Shown here: piece after piece, positions 54,539 to 62,162 of the stretch
Layout: each line of letters begins with the position of its first letter
Position numbering within the stretch: position 1 is the first letter of the stretch
DNA from: Streptomyces cacaoi
Lineage (GTDB): Bacteria > Actinomycetota > Actinomycetes > Streptomycetales > Streptomycetaceae
DNA: 62,946 bases
Assembly (NCBI RefSeq): GCF_006539165.1
Contig: NZ_BJMM01000042.1
Span: forward strand, 1 to 62,946
Direction: 5' to 3'
Made by a program: the position numbers and the translations under genes
The notes under the pieces: model-generated
What the model was told of the DNA's origin: nothing
What the model saw: only the letters and a program-made list of their open reading frames with translations
The model's database searches: none

Positions 54539-55528
54539 ATGCCGAGCGATGTCTCTCCCGCCCCGCGGCTGCTGCGCGCGTTCGTCGCCGTCGCCGAGGA
54601 GCTGCACTTCACCCGGGCCGCCGGCCGGCTGTACGTGGCCCAGCAGGCGCTCAGCAGGGACATCCGGACGCTGGAGCGGGAGCTGCGTGCCGAGCTGTTC
54701 GTCCGCAGCACCCGCCGGGTGGTGCTCACGGCCGAGGGGGAGCGGCTGCTCCCGCACGCGCGCCGGGTACTGGCCGCCTATGCCGCGCTCGGCGAGGAGT
54801 TCGGCCCGCCGGGGCCGGCCGGGGACGGCGGACGCCCGCTGGCCGTCGACGCCGCCGCGCCCGTCTCCACCGGTCAGCGGGTGCTGGACGCGGCGCGTGC
54901 GGCGGCGCCGGAGCTGGAGTTCGTCGCCCGCTACCGCTCCGGTCTGACGGGCGCCGCCGCCGAGATCCACGCCGGGCGGCTGGACGCCGCGTTCGGCCGG
55001 TACGCGGGGCTGCCCCGGGATGTCCGGGCCGGCCTGAGCCACCGGCTGGTGCGGTACGAGCGGGTGGCGGTGCTGCTGCCCGGCGGGCATCCGCTGGCGC
55101 AGCGCGAGACGGTGCCGCTGGCCGCGCTGGCCGGCGAGACCCTGTACGCGGGCGCCGGCAACCCGGACACCGAGGAGTGGACGGACTACGCGCGCACGCT
55201 CTTCGAGGGCCGCGGCATCCGGCTGGCCGGCCCCTTCCCGAAGCTGGAGGGCGAGCAGGAGTTCAGCCGTGTCGTGCGGGCGCGCGGCTGGTCGGTGCTG
55301 GCCACGGAGGTGTTCATCGGCGTGCCCGGCATGGTGCTGCGTCCGCTGGCCGAGCCGGTGCCGCTCTCCCCGGTCTCCCTGGTGTGGCGGCGCGGCCTGC
55401 GCCACCCGGGCCTGCGCGTCCTGACGGAGGCGGCCCGCGCGCTGGGCACCCGGGAGGGCTGGTGTGTGCGCCCTCCTGGCTCCTGGCTGCCGGAGCGGGA
55501 CGCGGCGCTGCTGCGGGCCGGTGGCTGA
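54539..55528 (+). CDS. LysR family transcriptional regulator
   Basis: The 329-residue regulator has an N-terminal winged helix (LLRAFVAVAEELHFTRAAGRLYVAQQALSRDIRTLERELRAELF) and a periplasmic-binding-like effector domain (about 90-300). An upstream in-frame GTG at 54506 is rejected because it overlaps the -35 element. The target is unclear: neighbours are MpaB upstream, with no divergent metabolic gene, and a TetR gene downstream. Co-inducer unknown. Confidence 0.9.
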   Translation: MPSDVSPAPRLLRAFVAVAEELHFTRAAGRLYVAQQALSRDIRTLERELRAELFVRSTRRVVLTAEGERLLPHARRVLAAYAALGEEFGPPGPAGDGGRPLAVDAAAPVSTGQRVLDAARAAAPELEFVARYRSGLTGAAAEIHAGRLDAAFGRYAGLPRDVRAGLSHRLVRYERVAVLLPGGHPLAQRETVPLAALAGETLYAGAGNPDTEEWTDYARTLFEGRGIRLAGPFPKLEGEQEFSRVVRARGWSVLATEVFIGVPGMVLRPLAEPVPLSPVSLVWRRGLRHPGLRVLTEAARALGTREGWCVRPPGSWLPERDAALLRAGG

Positions 55529-55703
55529 GCGGCGGTCGGGCGCCGGCGGGTCCGGGCGCGTTCGACGGTGCCGTCCCGCCCTCGTCGGTGCCGTCCCGTC
55601 GGCGGGCGGGGCGCCGGGGCTCTGGCATCATGACCAAGCGGAGCCCGGCTCCGATTGAGTCCCGGGGAGCGGGCCGGGGCGGGGCAGCGGAGGGAGCGGT
55701 GCG

Positions 55704-56294
55704 GTGAGCGGCGGCGACGGGGGCGCGGGCGGACAGGTCCGTGCCCGGCGGGCGGACGCCCGGCGCAACGAGAAGGCGCTGCTGGACGCGGCGGCCGCGG
55801 TCTTCGTGGCCTCCGGGGTGGAGGCGCCGGTGCGGGACATCGCGGCGGAGGCCGGGGTCGGCATGGGCACGATCTACCGCCACTTCCCGACCCGCGCCGA
55901 TCTCGTCGTCGCCGTCTACCGGCACCAGATCGAGTCCTGCGCCGAGGCGGGCCCGGCCCTGCTGGCGAGCGGCCCCACCCCGCACGCCGCGCTGGGGCGG
56001 TGGATCGACCTCTTCGCCGACTTCCTGGTCACCAAGCACGGGCTCGCCGCCGTGCTCCGGCCGGACAGCGCGGGTTTCGAGGCGCTGCACGCCTCGTTCC
56101 TCGACCGCCTGGTGCCGGTGTGCGCCGAGCTGCTCGACGCCGCGGTCGCCTCCGGTGAGATCCGTGAGCGGCTGAGCGCCTACGAACTCCTGCGCGCCGT
56201 GGGGAACCTGTGCATCGGCGACGACCAGGATCCCCGCTACGACGCGCGCCGCGCCGTCCGGCTCCTCGTCGCGGGGCTGGCGCGGCCGGAGTGA
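55704..56294 (+). CDS. TetR family transcriptional regulator
   Basis: The 196-residue protein has an N-terminal helix-turn-helix (ALLDAAAAVFVASGVEAPVRDIAAEAGVGMGTIYRHFPTRADLV), preceded by a basic stretch, and a helical ligand domain of the SbtR-like C-terminal type (LVPVCAELLDAAVASGEI, ICIGDDQDPR-like region). GTG 55704 follows GGAGGG. A 16 bp direct repeat (55563-55578 and 55583-55598, 20 bp period), each copy with a GACGG-TG-CCGTC-like core, lies 105 bp upstream. It could be an autoregulatory site. It is convergent with the MOSC gene, with a 15 bp gap. Confidence 0.88.
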   Translation: MSGGDGGAGGQVRARRADARRNEKALLDAAAAVFVASGVEAPVRDIAAEAGVGMGTIYRHFPTRADLVVAVYRHQIESCAEAGPALLASGPTPHAALGRWIDLFADFLVTKHGLAAVLRPDSAGFEALHASFLDRLVPVCAELLDAAVASGEIRERLSAYELLRAVGNLCIGDDQDPRYDARRAVRLLVAGLARPE

Positions 56295-56309
56295 CGGCGG
56301 CCGGTCGGG

Positions 56310-56873
56310 TCAGACCCGCTCCAGCGGGCGGTGCGGGCCCGTCGGCAGCTCGGCCTTGACCGGATCGCCGGGGCGGACGACGCCGCCCTGCTGGACGACG
56401 CCCATGACGCCTGCCTTGCGGACCGGGCCGCCCTCCGTGTCGCGGCCGACGACCTCCTTGAGCAGGCCCTTGCTGAAGCGGTCGATCTGGTAGCAGGGGT
56501 TGCGCAGCCCGGTGATCCGCACGACGGCCTCGTCGCCGAGGTGCAGCAGGGTGCCCTCCGGCAGCTCCAGCAGGTCGATGCCGGCCGTGGTGATGTTCTC
56601 GCCCAGGTCGCCGGGCGCCACCCGGTGGCCGTGCGCCGCCACCTCGTCGAACAACTCCGCCTGGAGCAGGTGCACTTGGCGCAGATTCGGCTGTGTGGGG
56701 TCCCGGCGTACCCGGGAGCGGTGCTGGACGGTGACGCCGGCGTGTGCGTCACCCTCGACGCCGAGCCCGGTCAGCAGCCGGACGCTCTCCCGGTTCGGTT
56801 TGGTGAATCCGTGCCCGCTGTCGCTGCTGACCGCGGTGACCGTGCCCTCGATGCTGCCGTGCTCGTCGTTCAC
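56310..56873 (-). CDS. MOSC domain protein
   Basis: The 187-residue protein has GLGVEGDAHAGVTVQHRSRVRRDP, DLGENITTAGIDL and the conserved cysteine Cys127 in RNPCYQI, all typical of MOSC (molybdenum cofactor sulfurase C-terminal) domains such as YiiM. Family members carry sulfur for molybdenum enzymes or reduce N-hydroxylated compounds. The start is GTG 56871-56873 with GAGGGGG 5 nt upstream. It is monocistronic between a TetR and an SDR gene; no molybdenum enzyme is nearby. Confidence 0.88.
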   Translation of the reverse strand: MNDEHGSIEGTVTAVSSDSGHGFTKPNRESVRLLTGLGVEGDAHAGVTVQHRSRVRRDPTQPNLRQVHLLQAELFDEVAAHGHRVAPGDLGENITTAGIDLLELPEGTLLHLGDEAVVRITGLRNPCYQIDRFSKGLLKEVVGRDTEGGPVRKAGVMGVVQQGGVVRPGDPVKAELPTGPHRPLERV

Positions 56874-57009
56874 CTGGCCCCCTCGCTGCGCGGGCCGGTC
56901 CGTCCGGCCCCGGCCCTTCGATCGTACGGCGGCCGGTGGCGCGCCGTGAGCGTGCTTTCCGCCCTCCGGGGGGGGCGGTGCCGGGGCCGGTGGCCGGGCG
57001 GGCGGGGTG

Positions 57010-57765
57010 TCAGGCGTTGGTTCCGGCGTCCACGAGGACGGACGTGCCGGTGATGTTGCCGGCGTCCGGGCTCGCCAGGTGCGCGACGGTGTGGGCGATG
57101 CCGTCCGCCGTGCCGTAGCGGCCGAGCGCTGTCAGCGAGCGCTGGAAGTCGGCGCCCTCACCCCCGTCGGCGGGGTTCATCTCGGTGTCCGTCGAGCCGG
57201 GGTGCACGAGGTTCGCGGTGATGCCGCGGGGCCCCAGATCGCGGGCGAGGCCCCGGGTGAGCCCGTTGAGCGCGGCCTTGGAGGCGGAGTAGAGGGTGAT
57301 GCCGGGCATCGTGGCGTGGTCGGCGAGGTTGCTGCCGATGCTGATGACGCGGCCGCCCGCCGTCATGTGCCGGACGGCCGCCTTGGTGCCCAGCAGCGCG
57401 GCGCGCACATGGATGGCGAGCGTGCGGTCGATCTCCTCGACCGTGACCTCCTCCAGCGGGCCGCTGGGGAAGATGCCCGCGTTGTTGACGAGGATGTCGA
57501 GCCGGCCGAACTCGGCGGCGGCCCGGTCGACGGCCGTCACCGGATCGTGTGCGTCCGCGCTGTCGGCGCGGATCGTCAGCGCCCTGCGGCCCAGCGCGCG
57601 GATGTCCTCGGCGACTTCCTCGGCGCGGCTGCGGGACGCGGCGTACGTGAGCGCGACGTCGGCGCCGTCGGCCGCGAGCCTGCGGGCCACGGCGGCGCCG
57701 ATTCCCCGGCTGCCGCCGGTGACGAGTGCGGCCTTGCCGTCGAGGGGCAGGGGCGTCCGGGTCAT
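57010..57765 (-). CDS. SDR family oxidoreductase (3-oxoacyl-ACP reductase-like)
   Basis: The 251-residue classical short-chain dehydrogenase has VTGGSRGIGAAVARRL (NADP-type glycine motif), DILVNNAGIF, the catalytic serine in ISIGSN, Y-S-A-S-K and a C-terminal NITGTSVLVDAG. Substrate unknown. The start is ATG 57765 with AAGGAGA 8 nt upstream. A longer in-frame start at 57873 is rejected because it would pass through the promoter and operator. It is divergent from the TetR gene at 57995, which probably represses it through the two TAGCGA sites in the shared region. Confidence 0.9.
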   Translation of the reverse strand: MTRTPLPLDGKAALVTGGSRGIGAAVARRLAADGADVALTYAASRSRAEEVAEDIRALGRRALTIRADSADAHDPVTAVDRAAAEFGRLDILVNNAGIFPSGPLEEVTVEEIDRTLAIHVRAALLGTKAAVRHMTAGGRVISIGSNLADHATMPGITLYSASKAALNGLTRGLARDLGPRGITANLVHPGSTDTEMNPADGGEGADFQRSLTALGRYGTADGIAHTVAHLASPDAGNITGTSVLVDAGTNA

Positions 57766-57827
57766 CTGGCTGTCTCCTTCTGGTCCGTGGTGCCGGGCGC
57801 ACCGGGCTGTGCGGTGCACCGTTTGTA

Positions 57828-57839
57828 TAGCGATCGCTA
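57828..57839. promoter_or_regulatory. Palindromic TetR operator 1
   Basis: TAGCGATCGCTA is a perfect 12 bp palindrome in an AT-rich pocket between the divergent SDR and TetR genes. It lies just downstream of the SDR -10, near the predicted start site, so bound repressor would block SDR transcription. Confidence 0.7.
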
Positions 57840-57843
57840 AATA

Positions 57844-57873
57844 ATTACGGCACGGAGTATCCTGCGGCGTCAA
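57844..57873 (-). promoter_or_regulatory. Candidate SDR gene promoter
   Basis: On the minus strand TTGACG (57868-57873) and CGTAAT (57844-57849) are 18 bp apart. The start site would be near 57837, inside operator 1, with operator 2 upstream of the -35. Confidence 0.45.
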
Positions 57874-57883
57874 GAGAGTTCAG

Positions 57884-57895
57884 TAGCGACCACTA
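57884..57895. promoter_or_regulatory. Imperfect TetR operator 2
   Basis: TAGCGACCACTA keeps the TAGCGA half-site and a degenerate second half (CCACTA, the complement of TAGTGG). Its centre is 56 bp from operator 1, on the same DNA region upstream of the tetR start. Confidence 0.5.
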
Positions 57896-57994
57896 AAAAA
57901 CCGGTGCCGAGGGCCGGGGAGCCCGGGACGCCGGAGGTCGCCGAGCCCGGGAACGCCGGGAGAGACCCGGGAGCACCGGGAGAGAGGTGTGCCG

Positions 57995-58624
57995 ATGACG
58001 CCGCGCGGACGGCCCCGCAGCTTCGACCGGGACGCCGTGCTCCAGCAGGCCATGCGGATGTTCTGGGAACGGGGCTACGAGTCGACCTCCTTGGCCGACC
58101 TCACCTCGGCCACCGGGCTCAAACCCCCCAGCCTGTACGCCGCGTTCGGCTCCAAGGAGGGCCTCTTCCGGGAGGCCGTCGAGCTGTACACCCGCACCGA
58201 CGGCGCCCTCACCGGCACCGCGCTGGACGGGGGCCCGACGGCGCGGGAGGCCGTCGGGCGGATGCTGCGCGAGAACGCCTGCGGCTACACCGAGGACGGC
58301 AGGCCGCCCGGCTGCATGATCGTCCTCGCCGCCACCACCTGCGCCGCCGAGAACGAGAGCGTGCGCCAACTCCTCGCCGACACCCGGGCGGACACCCTGC
58401 GCAGCATCCGCGCCCGGCTGGAACGCGGCGTCGCCGACGGCGATCTGCCCGCCGGCACCGACACCGGACAACTCGCCGACTTCTACGGCACCGTGCTGTT
58501 CGGCCTGTCCATCCGCGCCCGGGACGGCGCCTCCCGGGAGGCGCTGCTCCGCGTCGCCGACTCCGCCATGCACGCCTGGGACGCCCTCACGGGCGGCACC
58601 GGCCCGGCCGCGCCGGACGACTGA
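57995..58624 (+). CDS. TetR family repressor of the divergent SDR gene
   Basis: The 209-residue regulator has an N-terminal helix-turn-helix (DAVLQQAMRMFWERGYESTSLADLTSATGLKPPSLYAAFGSKEGLF) of the AcrR/YxaF type and a C-terminal domain with GCMIVLAATTCAAEN. That C-x-I-x-L-A pattern is common in regulators that sense electrophiles or aldehydes. ATG 57995 is preferred over GTG 57989 because GGGAGAGAGG (57978-57987) is 7 nt before it. It faces the SDR gene across a 229 bp region holding two TAGCGA palindromes, the classic arrangement for autoregulation and target repression. Confidence 0.88.
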   Translation: MTPRGRPRSFDRDAVLQQAMRMFWERGYESTSLADLTSATGLKPPSLYAAFGSKEGLFREAVELYTRTDGALTGTALDGGPTAREAVGRMLRENACGYTEDGRPPGCMIVLAATTCAAENESVRQLLADTRADTLRSIRARLERGVADGDLPAGTDTGQLADFYGTVLFGLSIRARDGASREALLRVADSAMHAWDALTGGTGPAAPDD

Positions 58625-58655
58625 CCCGCGGCGGCGGCCCCGCCCGCCCGCCCGG

Positions 58656-58785
58656 CCGGACGCCGGTTCAGGGGCAGGCGCTGCGCCGCGTGCACTCGAC
58701 CGGACGCCGGTTCAGAGCAGGAGTTGCGCCGCGTGCGCCCGGCCGGACGCCGGTTCAGGGCAGGAGTCGCGCCGCGTGCACCCGG
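58656..58785. repeat. Triplicated 43-44 bp repeat containing the esterase 3' end
   Basis: Three head-to-tail units start with CCGGACGCCGGTTCAG at 58656, 58700 and 58743. The third unit includes the last codons and TGA (58755-58757) of the erythromycin-esterase-type gene; the other two are extra copies beyond the stop. Differences are one inserted G and a few substitutions, so the amplification is fairly recent. Confidence 0.9.
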
Positions 58786-60167
58786 CTGAAGTGCAGCACC
58801 ACGTCGTAGGACGCGGCGAGCGACACCCGGTGCGTCTTCACCGGGAACGTCAGGCCGATGTTGTGCACGAGCGGATGCTCCCGCTCCAGCCAGGCGCGCG
58901 CCTTCGGCGGTGCCTTGCGCAGGTCCAGCACATAGTCCTCGTGGCGCACCCGCTCCAGGCCGGACTCCACCGTGCCGGGGCGCGCGGGCCCGACGGCGAA
59001 GCGGCGCACCGGCCCACCGAAGTCCTCCTCGCGGGCGTTGAAGGAACCGCTGTCGAAGGTGGTGCCCACGCTGACGAAGTCCCGGCCGAGCATCTCGCGC
59101 AGAAAGCTGCCCACCGGCTCGGGGAAGCGGGCGGGGTCCTCGGCGACGTAGGTGATGTGCGAGTTGTGCGAGGACAGCACGATCGTGTCCCCCACGTTCT
59201 CGTTCCACCAGACCGTGTTGCGCGCCATGGACCGGTCCCGGAAGCGCATCTGCCGGGCGAACTCCCGCTCGTCCTGCACGTCCAGGGAGAACGCGTACGC
59301 CGTCTGCCGGATCGCTCGGGCGTGCTGCACCGCCCACGCCTGCGCCGAACCGCGTGCGCCCGCGCCCCCGTGCCGCTTCAGCAGCTCCAGCGCCTCGGCC
59401 GCCCGCGCGGCGCGGTCCTCGCGCACGCTCTTCGACGCGCCCAGCCAGTCCTCGGAGAACTTCCGCGTGCCCGTGCCGGGCGCCGGACGCAGCCCCCGGT
59501 AGAGCCGCTCCAGCCGGGCGGCGAGCGCCGGGTCGCGCTTCCGGGCGTGCGCGACGACCGCGTCGTACAACTCGCTGCCCGTGAAGCCCAGATCGTTGCC
59601 CAGGAAACGGAGCTTGTCGGCCGGGTCCGGGTGCGCCTCGTTGTACGCGCGCATCCAGCGCACCAGGTCCAGGTACTCCCGGGTGTTCCAGAAGCGGTAG
59701 TTGTACTGGAACTCGCGGGACATGATCGCCCGCGGATCGCCCCTGCCGTGCAGCACGTAGTCGTTGAGCAGCCGGCCCGTGCTCCAGCTGCTCTCCAGCG
59801 CGAACGTCCGGAAGCCCCGGTGTTTGACCAGGTGCGCGAACACCCGCTGCTTCGTGGTGAAGAACTCCCGTGAGCTGTGCGTCGCCTCCCCGAGGCCGAC
59901 GACCTTCGCGCCGTCCGCCGCCCGCGCCAGCTCCCGCAGGCCGCCGTTCGGGCCCGGCTCGGCCAGATCGCGCGCGGCGCGGTCCAACTCCCGTACCGGA
60001 ACGCCCCCGTCGGCGGACGCGGTGGTGGCCCGGCCCGCCGGCTGCCCCGGGGCCGTCGTCGCCAGGGCGGTGACGGCGGTGACGGCCGTCAGGGCCGAGG
60101 CGGTGCCCAGCAGGGCCGTTCGCCGTCCGCGGGCGCCGCGGCGCCGCTCTCCCGTGGTGGTGCGCAC
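58755..60167 (-). CDS. Erythromycin esterase family protein, secreted
   Basis: The 470-residue protein has a twin-arginine-like, Ala/Thr-rich signal (RRRGARGRRTALLGTASALTAVTAVT, first 45 residues). The family signature VVGLGEATHSSREFFTTKQRVFAHLV follows, with the conserved Glu/His pair, then a second conserved histidine in VLSSHNSHITY. Members include macrolide esterases EreA/EreB and the succinoglycan-associated proteins; many Streptomyces copies have no proven macrolide activity. The start is GTG 60165-60167 with GGGGAAG upstream. It ends inside a triplicated repeat. It is divergent from the MFS exporter at 60560, which could suggest a resistance pair. Confidence 0.87.
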   Translation of the reverse strand: MRTTTGERRRGARGRRTALLGTASALTAVTAVTALATTAPGQPAGRATTASADGGVPVRELDRAARDLAEPGPNGGLRELARAADGAKVVGLGEATHSSREFFTTKQRVFAHLVKHRGFRTFALESSWSTGRLLNDYVLHGRGDPRAIMSREFQYNYRFWNTREYLDLVRWMRAYNEAHPDPADKLRFLGNDLGFTGSELYDAVVAHARKRDPALAARLERLYRGLRPAPGTGTRKFSEDWLGASKSVREDRAARAAEALELLKRHGGAGARGSAQAWAVQHARAIRQTAYAFSLDVQDEREFARQMRFRDRSMARNTVWWNENVGDTIVLSSHNSHITYVAEDPARFPEPVGSFLREMLGRDFVSVGTTFDSGSFNAREEDFGGPVRRFAVGPARPGTVESGLERVRHEDYVLDLRKAPPKARAWLEREHPLVHNIGLTFPVKTHRVSLAASYDVVLHFSRVHAARLLP

Positions 60168-60349
60168 TGCGCTTCCCCCCTTGTCGGTCCTTGTCGGTGC
60201 CGCGTCGCGGCATCGGCTCTCGTCCCCGGCGACGCTACGGAGGGCGCCCGGCGCGCACGAGGTGTCCAGCAGGCGTTCCGCCGGGGCGGCCGGCACCCCG
60301 CCGGGGTGCACCCGCCGACACCCCGGCGGCACCCGCGGACACCTCGGCG

Positions 60350-60430
60350 GTACGTGACGACCTCCGGCGGCGTCGTGACGACGCCCGGCTGTACGTGACG
60401 ACGCCCGGCGGTACGGGACGACACCCCGCG
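60350..60430 (+). repeat. Four 20-bp direct repeats upstream of the MFS gene
   Basis: Units at 60350-60369, 60371-60390, 60391-60410 and 60411-60430 share the core CGTGACGACGCCCGGC, the first and last being the most degenerate. They may be a helically phased protein-binding array or a degenerate minisatellite. Confidence 0.7.
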
Positions 60431-60523
60431 CGGGTCTCGGCCGGGCCCGGCCGAGGCGGGAACCCCGGGCGTGCCTTCCGCGTTGGAACGCGGGTGGCCT
60501 CGGCCTTCCGCCGGCGGCCGCCC

Positions 60524-60551
60524 CCTTTCGAGAAGACCTCTCCTCGAAAGG
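60524..60551 (+). promoter_or_regulatory. Hairpin overlapping the ribosome-binding site of the MFS gene
   Basis: CCTTTCGAG (60524-60532) is perfectly mirrored by CTCGAAAGG (60543-60551) with a 10 nt loop. The right arm contains the AAAGG part of the Shine-Dalgarno (60547-60556) for the ATG at 60560. Folding of the mRNA would mask translation; alternatively it is a dimeric DNA operator. Confidence 0.6.
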
Positions 60552-60559
60552 TGGAGCTC

Positions 60560-61972
60560 ATGGACAGGCGCGCACTCGCGCTCTGTGTCGTCGTGACGGC
60601 GGCGACGATGGACCTCGTGGACGGGACGGTGGCCAACATCGTCCTGCCCGTCGTACAGCGGGACCTGGCCGCCGGGGACGGCGCTGCCGCCGCGATCGCC
60701 TCGGCGTACACGCTGGCGCTCGGCTCGCTGCTGACACTCGGCGGCCGGCTCGGCGACCTCTTCGGCCCGCGCAGGGTGCTCGGCCTCGGCACGGCCGGGT
60801 TCGTGGCGGCCTCGGCGCTGTGCGCGGCCGCACCGGGGCCCGGCCCGCTGATCGCCGCGCGGCTGGCGCAGGGGGCCGCCGGGGCCGTGCTCGTACCGCA
60901 GACGCTGACGGTCGTGCAGCTGCTGTACCCGACGCGCGAACGGGGGCGCGCGCTCAGCGTGTTCGCGGGGGTCGCCGGTGCGGCCACCGTCGCGGGGCCC
61001 GTGCTGGGCGCGCTCGTGACCCGCGTGGACGTCCTCGGCCTCGGCTGGCGAGCGGTGTTCGCGCTGAACATCCCGGTGGGCGCCCTCGTCCTGGCCGGGC
61101 TGCGGTGGGTACCGGGCGGAGTGCGGGGCGAGTGTGCGGTGCCGGGCGGGAGCGCGGTGCCGGGCGACGGCCCGTTCTCCGGCGGGGTCGACGGTATGGG
61201 CAGCGCGCTGCTCGGCTCCGGGATCGCCCTGCTCAGCGCTCCGCTGCTGTGGGGAAGCGCAGCCGACCGCCTGCTGTGGACCGCCGTCTCGCTCGCCGGC
61301 GGTGCCGCGGCGCTGACCGGGTTCGCCGTCCACCAGGGACGGCGTGCCCGGCGCGGGCGTGCGCCGCTGGTGGACCCGCGGCTGCTGCGCTTCCGCAGCT
61401 TCCGGGGCGCGCTCCAGGTCACCGCGCTCGTCCACGCCGCCGTCTTCGCGCTGTTCCTGACACTGGCCCTGTACCTCCAGGGGGAGCGCGGCTGGACGCC
61501 GGTGCAGGCCGCGTTCGCCGTCCTGCCGTGGGCCGTCGGCATCCCGCTGACGTCGGTTCCGGCCTCGTCGCGGCTCGTGCCACGGTTCGGCCGGCGGGTC
61601 CTCGCCGTCGGGACGGCGGCCATGCTGCTCGGCGTGCCGGCGTCGGCCTGGGGGCTGCACCTCGCGGGGGACGCCTGGTACGGACCGGCGCCGGGCCTGT
61701 TCGTCGCCGGCTGCGGCATAAGGTGCGTGGTGGCGCCCGTGCTCGGTCTCGGGCTGCGCGAGGTTCCGGCGAGCGCGGCGGGGACGGCCTCCGGGGTGCT
61801 GAACACCGTGCAGCACGTGGCCGGAGCCCTCGGTACCGGGGTGCTGGGTGGGGTGTACGCCGCTCATCTCGAACTTCCGGTCGGCGGACGGCTGTTGCCG
61901 GTACTGCTGGGCGTCGTCGTCCTGCTCGTCGGCGCGTTGCTGAGCGTGCGCCTGCTGCCGCGCCGCCCGTGA
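60560..61972 (+). CDS. MFS drug exporter (DHA2/EmrB-type)
   Basis: The 470-residue membrane protein of the 14-helix DHA2 family has motif D1 LDxxxVNxALP in the form MDLVDGTVANIVLPVV, motif A GGRLGDLFGPRRVLG and motif C-like AGVAGAATVAGPVLGALV. A polar loop with short VPGG repeats lies near residues 190-210. It would export hydrophobic or cationic compounds using the proton gradient. ATG 60560 has AAAGGTGGAG upstream, partly inside a hairpin. It is divergent from the secreted esterase-type gene. Substrate unknown. Confidence 0.9.
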   Translation: MDRRALALCVVVTAATMDLVDGTVANIVLPVVQRDLAAGDGAAAAIASAYTLALGSLLTLGGRLGDLFGPRRVLGLGTAGFVAASALCAAAPGPGPLIAARLAQGAAGAVLVPQTLTVVQLLYPTRERGRALSVFAGVAGAATVAGPVLGALVTRVDVLGLGWRAVFALNIPVGALVLAGLRWVPGGVRGECAVPGGSAVPGDGPFSGGVDGMGSALLGSGIALLSAPLLWGSAADRLLWTAVSLAGGAAALTGFAVHQGRRARRGRAPLVDPRLLRFRSFRGALQVTALVHAAVFALFLTLALYLQGERGWTPVQAAFAVLPWAVGIPLTSVPASSRLVPRFGRRVLAVGTAAMLLGVPASAWGLHLAGDAWYGPAPGLFVAGCGIRCVVAPVLGLGLREVPASAAGTASGVLNTVQHVAGALGTGVLGGVYAAHLELPVGGRLLPVLLGVVVLLVGALLSVRLLPRRP

Positions 61973-62162
61973 AGGCTCCCCCCCCGGCGCACGGTGGAGC
62001 GCGGGCCGGAGAACGGCGTCCCGGAGGCGAGTTCGGACTCGTCGCAACCCGTCACCTGCGGACAAGAAAGGACACGGTAGATCTTTGGGGTGATTGATGC
62101 GCTAGATTGCGCGTTCGGTGGGAGGGGGTGTGACCGGCCCGCGGTGAGCGGGCACGGGAGAT

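Larger units (their letters stand above)
60168..60559. other. Divergent region with hairpin and 20-bp direct repeats
   Basis: This 392 bp gap lies between the esterase and MFS genes. It holds a GCACCCC-GCC-GGGGTGC hairpin (60293-60309), four 20-bp direct repeats (60350-60430) and the RBS hairpin (60524-60551). No coding frame is supported and no clear -35/-10 pair was seen. Confidence 0.6.

Noticed and set aside
58755..61972. Macrolide resistance cassette on a mobile element
   Set aside because: The esterase and exporter have the same codon bias as neighbours, and no transposase, integrase or terminal inverted repeats flank them.
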